A stretch of DNA of 64,000 bases from NCBI GenBank assembly GCA_905221605.1, contig CAJNDS010001113.1, positions 1,319,163 through 1,383,162 on the forward strand, read 5' to 3'. Origin of the DNA: Symbiodinium natans. Lineage: Eukaryota > Sar > Dinophyceae > Suessiales > Symbiodiniaceae. The notes under the pieces were generated by a model, which did not search any database, was not told the origin of the DNA, and saw only the letters and a list, made by a program, of their open reading frames with translations. This document shows positions 58,568 through 64,000 of the stretch, piece after piece. Position numbers and translations under genes: made by a program. Position 1 is the stretch's first letter. Each line of letters opens with the position of its first letter.

Positions 58568-61500
58568 GCCCACCCTCCTGGGGCCCTTTGAGTTTTGGGT
58601 TCTTCATAAACCGTACTAGTTGTCAATTGGGAATGCGGGAATGAGGTATTGCCTTGAGGGACCAAATATATTGGGAATCTTACTACTTCTAGATAAGCGA
58701 TTTAGGGGAGTTGGGACCTTATGTTCCCTTTAGAATGCCCTAAACCCCAAACTCCAAAAACCCCTAAACCCTAAACCCTAAACCCTAAGCTTCCCCATTT
58801 TCTCCTGGAGGCGCTGTCGATCTTCAGGCAGCTGGAAGAGGCCGCTCTTGTCGGGCGTCTTAGGGGTTCTTGGGAATATTCTTAAATTCGTGCTGTAATT
58901 CGTAAGAAGCAGCTAAAATTGTCACTTTTACTTTTGCTAGGGTAGTAGGCTTAGCACAGTTGGTGTTTAGAGTTTTAGGGGCTTAGGGTCTAGGGTTTAG
59001 GGTGTAGGGTTTAGGGGTTTAGGGGTTTAGGGTCTAGAGTTTTTCAAGGTTTGGTGCTTCAGGTTTTGGTTTCAGGGTTTAGGGTTTAGGTTTAGGGTCT
59101 AGGGTTTAGGGTTCAGGGTTTAGGGTTTAGGGTTCAGGATTGAGGGTTTAGGGTTCAGGGTTCAGGGTTTAGGTTGCGAGCCTGCGTAGCAGGTCGGCCC
59201 GCGGCCCGTCTTCACCACTTACGAGGCCAGGGATGCGCTGCTCTACTTGGAGTCTGTGGGGGTAGCATCCATTGCCTACTTAAGGAGGTTCAGGGTTTAG
59301 GGTTTAGGGTTTAGGGTTTAGGGTTTAGGGTTTAGGGTTTAGGGTTTAGGGCGTGCCAGACGGGAGCGCGCTTTGGGAGCGCGCGGTAGTCTGCAGACCT
59401 ACCCACCCCAAGACCGCCCACTTACAACTCTCAAGGAGTTAAGACCTTTTATTTTTTTACAAAGCATCACATGAGTCAGCACTCACGCCCTTTCTGGGGA
59501 TTTGCACAAGGTGCGTGGACCAGGCGCAAAGCTGCAGCAGACGGAAACGAGGCAGGGTCCGTGAAGACAGCTTGGGCTGGCGCGAAGGGGCTAAGGGATG
59601 GGCCAGGAGCAGAGAAAGGCAGCGATGGCGCGAAGGGGCTCCAGCCAGGAAGAACACACAATAAACAGCTTTAATTGGCAGAGCGCCGCGGCTGGAGCCA
59701 GAGGGAGAGCGCCCCGAAACAGGACACAAACTGGTGCGCGGACAGCTTGGCTTGGCGCAAGGGGGTAAGATGACTCGAACAGGCCAGAGGCCAGGGCCAG
59801 AGCCGCAAAACTGGCGCACGGTCAGGACAGGAGGATCAGGGTCAGGCCAGGGCCAGGGGCCAGTGCCAGGGCCGGTCAGAGTCAGGCAGAATCAGGGTCA
59901 GGGCCAGAAAAGAGCGCAGAGCAGGCCAGCAGCAAATTGGGGTTAGGGACCGAGGCCAGGGCCAGGGCCAGGGCGAGGGCCAGGCCAGGGCCAGTACCAG
60001 GGCCAGGCCCCAGGGCCAGGGGTAGGGCCAGGGCCAGGGCCAGGGCCAGGAGCCAAAGCCAGAACCAGGGCCAGGGCCAGGGCCAGGGCCAGGGCCAGGC
60101 CAGCCAGGGTTAGGGCCGCTTTCAGGGTGCAGGGCCAGGGCCAGGTTAGGGCCAGGGTCACAGGCCCAGGGCCAGCGCCAGGGCCAGGGCCAGGGCCAGG
60201 GCCAGAGGCAGGGCCACAGACGGGCCAGAACCAGAATTGGCCCCTGGTCCCCTCAGCCCAGCGGAGGACCAAGGGGTGTCAAGGGGCCGTTGCAGGAGGC
60301 CCTCCAATGCAGGACCCAACCAGGTGCGCGGACAGCTGGGGTTTTGGGGTAATATAAAAAAAATACAGTGACAACTGCTGACTCGGCCTCTGCCTGGAGG
60401 GTAAGCCAGCCTGGAGGCCAGCTCGGTCGCCCGCCTGGGACTCCCTCGCAGGGTCTCACTGAGCGCTCGACCAGCGCCCGCCTACCCCAAAAGACAAGAG
60501 AGTGGGGTGGCGGGCGGGTTTAGGGTTTAGGGTTTAGGGTTTAGGGTTTAGGGTTATAACCCCATTCAGGGTACTTAGTAACCCAATTATAAGTGTAGTT
60601 AGAACCCACTTGTAAGCCCTTTAAGTGCCCCAATAGGGTTATAATTGGGTTACGGTACTTCGTAACGCAATTATAAGTGTAGTTAGAACCCACTTGTAGG
60701 CCCTTTAAGTGCCCCAATAGGGCAATAACTGGCTCAAAAGTACAGTTGTAATTGGGTTACTAAGTACCCTGAATGGGGTTATAGTTGGGTTATAAGTACA
60801 GTTGTAATTGGGTTACTAATAATTGGGTTGCCAAGTACCCTGAACCTCCAAGTAAGCCTGCTTTGCCAGCCCCGCCCGTGGCGTTTTGCCAGTGATCCTG
60901 GCCCTCCCAGCATGGGCCCTCCCAGCAATCCTGGGTAAACCCATACGCCCTGAACCCTACACCCTAAACCCTAAACCCCAAGCCAGCTTCGTCAGGCGGA
61001 AGGGTTAGTGCAAAGGCACATGGCGAGCCTAGACAAGGACATGAAGACCGTGGCCGAGCGCCACCTCGCAAGCCAACCGAACGCATCGGTCAACTCGCCT
61101 CAACTTCCTTATGAAGGTCGATGCTAATGTGAACGCGTTGAATGGTGTGCTTGCGTCTACGTCACTACGACTGCAACCTAGACCTTAGGGCTTAGGGCTT
61201 AGGGCTTAGGCTTTAGGCCTTAGGCCTTAGGCCTACTTGGAGGTTCCGGGTACTTAGTAACCCAATTCTAAGTGTATTTATAACCCACTTATAAGCCGCT
61301 GAAGTACCCAATAGACTCTAGACATAGACGTCAGAGTGACTCAGACTGAGGGTCTGTAGTGTCTCTATCCCCAGACCCTAAACCCTGAAACCTGAACCCT
61401 GAACCTTAAACCCTAAACCCTAAACCCTAGACCCTAAACCCTAAACCCTAAACCCTCGCCCTAAACCCTAAACCCCTGAGCACTCCCATTTTTGGAGTGG

Positions 61501-64000
61501 CAGGGGGGTTACATACTTGAGGGGTCGTTATACTATATGAGTATAAGTACGGGGTTAGGGTTCAAGATTCAGCGTTTAGGGTGCAGAGTTTAGTGTCTAG
61601 AGTTCAGGTTTTCACGGTTTGAGGTTCAGGGTTTAGAGGCTGGGGTTAGGATTGCAGTTTTCATGTGCAAGGCTACAAGTACTGTCTGGGCCCCTGCTAA
61701 ACCCTAAACCCTAAACCCTAAACCTTAAACCCTAAACCCCTCCCTGCGACCGGATTCCTGGACCAGAGGCTTGGCCTTGCCTCCAAGGATGCATGCCGGG
61801 TACACTGATACACACCCTCAATTTCTAACCCGCAAACCCTTAAACTCCTACAAACCCTATAAACCCCTAAACCCTATAAACCCTAAACCCCTAAACCCCT
61901 TTAAACCCTGAAACCCCTAAACCACTAAGCCCCTAAGCCCCTAAGCCCCTACAAACCCTAAACCCCTAAACCCCTTTAAACCCCTTTAAACCCCAAACCC
62001 CTAAACCACTAAGCCCCTAAGCCCCTACAAATCCTAAACCCCTAAACCCTGTAAACCCTAAACCCCAAAACCCCTTTAAACCCCAAACCCCTAAACCACT
62101 AAGCCCCTAAGCCCCTACAAATCCTAAACCCCTAAACCCTATAAACCCTAAACCCCTAAACCCCTGTAAACCCTAAACCCCTAAGCCCCTACAAACCCTA
62201 AACCCCTAAACACCTAATCCCTATAAACCCTAAACCCCTAAACCCCTGCAAACCCTAAACCCCTAAACCCCTACAACCCCCCTCAGCCCCTAAGCCCCTA
62301 AGCCCCTAAACCCCTATAAACCCTAAGCCCCTAAACCCCTAAACCCCTACAAAAACCCCTAAACCCCTAAACCCCTAATCCCAAAAAAGCAATGGTACAG
62401 GCACTGCTTCACATCTTCGAGCGGGGCCTCGCATCCGGGCCTGCACGGGATGCGCTGCATGGCCTGCGAGGCACGCCGGGGGGTCTCTCATCCGGCCACC
62501 ATTTTTGGTTAGGGTTTAGGGTTTAGGGTTTAGGGTTTAGGATTTAGGGTTTAGGGTTTAGGGTTTAGGGTTTAGGGTTTAGGGTTTAGGGTTATAGGGT
62601 TATAGGGTTTAGGGTTATAGGGTTATAGGGTTATAGGGTTAGAGGGTTATAGGGTTATAGGGTTATAGGGTTATAGGGTTATAGGGTTTAGGGCTTAGGG
62701 TTTAATTCGGGCTTAGAGTTTAGGATTTCGGGTTTCGGGTCTAGCAACTCTTACTAGGGATGTTAGGGTGCAGGGTCAACTTCCCAGTTCTTCACAAGGA
62801 ATTTCTGGATTCGGTACCTTAGAGCATATGCCCCTACATCGCCCCCCTAAACCCCCTTTCGCAGGCCTATTCAGAACCAGCAGGCTCAAGAATCATCCAG
62901 GTGTCCACAATCACTCTCCAATATGGGTTTAGGGTTTAGGGTTTAGGGTTTAGGATTTAGGGTTTAGGGTTTAGGGTTCCATCTCTGCAACAGTGCCTCA
63001 TCGGAGGCAAGGGCTGCCGACAACAATCTTTTGTGTCCCGATGGTCAGCTGAATTCCACGGTTCTGCTTGTCCCAGTGCTTCTTGAAACCCTAAGCCCTA
63101 AACCCTTTAAACCCTAAACCCTAAATCCCAAACTCCAACAGGCTCAAACATTAGAGCTGACGGAAGATGTCGCAAGTCCTCCATCATAGCCTCCAAGTTC
63201 TCAGGCGACCCTGTCCCCCAATGAACACTAGGCAACCCGGAACCCTGAACCTACCCTTAAGAGAGGGTTTTGGCATGTGGGCATTTCCCAAAAAGTAGGC
63301 ATACCCCGTTATAATTATCGTTACCCCAAATCGACTAGAAGCCCCTTAAAGAGATCCCCAAAAAGGGTACCTTGTTTTTCGGAATCCCCTGTGTGCGTGC
63401 GTGCTTTTAGTTGATTTTTCCGGGTGCGCGGCAGGCGAGCTTCGCCGCGCCATCTTTCTGCGTCCGGGCCTGAGGCACCAATCAGAGGCTCCACCAATAA
63501 TGCCTGGGTGGCCGCGAGCGTCGATGCAGTTGTCCGTTACATCTATGACGAACGAAGCCCTGCTAGCCCTGAACCTTAAGCCCCAAACCTTAAGCCGTAA
63601 ACCCTAAGCCCCAAACCCTGAATCCTAAACCCCAAACCCAACCATACCCTTGTGCTAGCTTCATCCTTTAAACCCTAATTCATCCCTAGACCCTAAACCC
63701 CAAACCCCCCTAAACCCTAGCTAACCCTAAACCCCCCAAACCCCAAACCCCAAACCCCAAACCCCAAACCCCAAACCCCAAACCCCCCCCAAACCCCAAA
63801 CCCCAAACCCCAAACCCCAAACCCCAAACCCCCAACCCCAAACCCCAAACCCCAAACCCCAAACCCCAAACCCCAAACCCCAAACCCCAAACCCCAAACC
63901 CCAAACCCCAAACCCCAAACCCCAAACCCTAAACTGAAGGCCGGCCCCACTCCAGGCAAAGGGGCCGGCCGCAGCGGGCGGACCGGAAGGCGCCCGCGGA
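58534..64000 (+). CDS. Gene F: phase-consistent exon chain, unknown, runs off the window
   Basis: Seven exons (58534-58567, 58811-58840, 59193-59261, 60987-about 61115, 62390-62470, 63435-63474, 63956 onward) join in one frame: KDQKLREQCDQ, ALSIFRQLEE, VGPRPVFTTYEARDALLYLE, LRQAEGLVQRHMASLDKDMK, MVQALLHIFERGLASGPARD, ELRRAIFLRPGL, RQRGRPQRADRKAPA. The product is charged and largely helical with coiled-coil character. All acceptors are AG; donors are mainly GC. I do not recognise the family. The 5' start is unknown and may belong to the same gene as the islands upstream. Confidence 0.6.
58811..58840 (+). CDS. Gene F micro-exon, 30 nt
   Basis: It reads ALSIFRQLEE between AG and a GC donor (GAG/GCCGCT), phase 0 on both sides. 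Confidence 0.5.
59193..59261 (+). CDS. Gene F exon, 69 nt
   Basis: It reads VGPRPVFTTYEARDALLYLE then SVG, AG acceptor, GT donor (GGG/GTAGCA). The next intron (59262-60986) begins with a G-rich array (59288-59351) and contains a GGCCAG minisatellite and a hairpin element. Confidence 0.65.
59820..60235. repeat. (GGCCAG)n minisatellite
   Basis: Hexamer GGCCAG/CCAGGG repeated with interruptions (GGTCAGGG, GGCGAGGG). Flanks at 59500-59760 and 60310-60340 share CAGGTGCGCGGACAGCT-like phrases. The Gly-Pro ORFs on both strands are by-products. Confidence 0.9.
60555..60783. mobile_element. Inverted-repeat element with nested direct repeats
   Basis: Left arm 60555-60589 and right arm 60749-60783 are perfect 35-bp inverted repeats (arm begins TATAACCCCATTCAGGGTAC). 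Inside, a phrase of about 70 bp (GTACTT..GTAAC, AATTATAAGTGTAGTTAGAA, CCCTTTAAGTGCCCCAATAGG) occurs twice in the same direction. A diverged single copy is at 61247-61315. Confidence 0.85.
60987..61115 (+). CDS. Gene F exon, coiled-coil-like
   Basis: It reads LRQAEGLVQRHMASLDKDMK then TVAERHLASQPNAS and stays open to TAA at 61125. The donor may be GC near 61069 or GT at 61116; both give the phase the next exon needs. CCAG acceptor. Confidence 0.6.
61247..61315. mobile_element. Diverged single copy of the 60555 element unit
   Basis: It carries GGTACTTAGTAACCCAATT, AAGTGTA and AACCCACTTATAAGCC, matching the unit at 60571. Confidence 0.65.
61845..62380 (-). repeat. CCCCTAAA-based array with higher-order structure
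   Basis: About 60 units of CCCCTAAA, CCCCTAAG, CCCTATAAA, CCCCTTTAAA and CCCCTACAAA. A composite block of ACCACTAAGCCCCTAAGCCC followed by CCTACAAATCC repeats three times (near 61920, 62005, 62095), so longer units have been duplicated too. Confidence 0.93.
62390..62470 (+). CDS. Gene F exon
   Basis: It reads MVQALLHIFERGLASGPARD then ALHGLR. AG acceptor right after the C-rich array, GC donor followed 40 bp later by a G-rich array. Confidence 0.6.
62511..62700 (+). repeat. TTTAGGG array then GGGTTATA octamers
   Basis: About 11 TTTAGGG heptamers (62511-62592) followed by about 12 octamers GGGTTATA (62590-62690). Confidence 0.94.
63435..63474 (+). CDS. Gene F exon, 40 nt
   Basis: It reads ELRRAIFLRPGL after completing GGC with the previous exon. 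AG acceptor, GC donor (GAG/GCACCA). The next intron is dominated by C-rich words and the CCCCAAA array. Confidence 0.55.
63728..63932 (-). repeat. (CCCCAAA)n array
   Basis: About 28 CCCCAAA heptamers with four irregular points (runs of extra C). It lies 23 bp before an acceptor AG. Minus-strand ORFs reading GVWGLGF are by-products. Confidence 0.97.
63956..64000 (+). CDS. Gene F exon, cut by the window end
   Basis: In phase it reads QRGRPQRADRKAPA after a split Arg codon. GC-rich, basic. AG acceptor at 63954-63955. Confidence 0.45.

Noticed and set aside
59943-60272. Gly-Pro-rich minus-strand ORF, collagen-like
   Set aside because: It is the GGCCAG minisatellite; all frames stay open and the region lies in an intron of gene F.
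63710-63959. Minus-strand ORFs reading GFGVWGLG (also at 48091-48373)
   Set aside because: They translate the CCCCAAA heptamer array in all frames; no start context, domain or homology.

Overview
This window looks like nuclear DNA of a dinoflagellate, most likely a Symbiodiniaceae-type alga. Four things point that way. Spliced genes are cut into very short exons (about 22-105 nt) joined by introns that start with GT, GC or GA and end with AG. Every gene I can read lies on the + strand. An intronless ankyrin-repeat gene has a short ubiquitin-like N-terminus of the kind common in these algae. The telomere-type heptamer TTTAGGG/CCCTAAA is present in great quantity. The species call is inference from gene style, not from a marker gene.

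Layout. Bases 1-2160 hold a degenerate long repeat and CCTAACCTGA-like sequence. Bases 2584-2784 hold a 21-bp-period array built on TTTGGTGAC. Bases 2785-3930 are ordinary-looking unique DNA with one possible small ORF. From about 3.93 kb to the end, the window is a mosaic of telomere-type arrays in both orientations, variant 7-9-mer arrays, short inverted-repeat elements, homopolymers and small exon islands.

Genes. (A) 4.2-18.24 kb: a serine peptidase of family S9 (prolyl oligopeptidase type) in at least 20 exons; reading frame closes over 16 junctions, the catalytic Ser, Asp and His are all visible and the stop is at 18240. The N-terminal part of the family is not seen. (B) 19.7-21.5 kb: an unknown gene, possibly secreted. 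(C) 24.8-32.2 kb: a METTL21/FAM86-like SAM-dependent methyltransferase in about 11 exons. (D) 32775-33478: a three-exon gene of 68 codons, function unknown. 38839-39738: an intronless ankyrin-repeat gene with a recent 28-bp tandem duplication at its 3' end. 45358-45930: an intronless Mpv17/PMP22-family membrane protein gene. (E) 41.4-54.2 kb: scattered exons of unknown gene(s). (F) 58.5 kb to the window end: a phase-consistent chain of exons for an unknown, partly coiled-coil protein that continues past the edge.

The most interesting feature is the relation between gene structure and telomere-type repeats. Almost every intron carries such arrays. In many, the G-rich form lies just after the donor and the C-rich form just before the acceptor, so the intron ends could pair. 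Some arrays also sit inside short inverted-repeat elements. Exons and the two intronless genes contain none. Exon ends were placed by eye from protein-family knowledge and phase, so single-base positions may be off.
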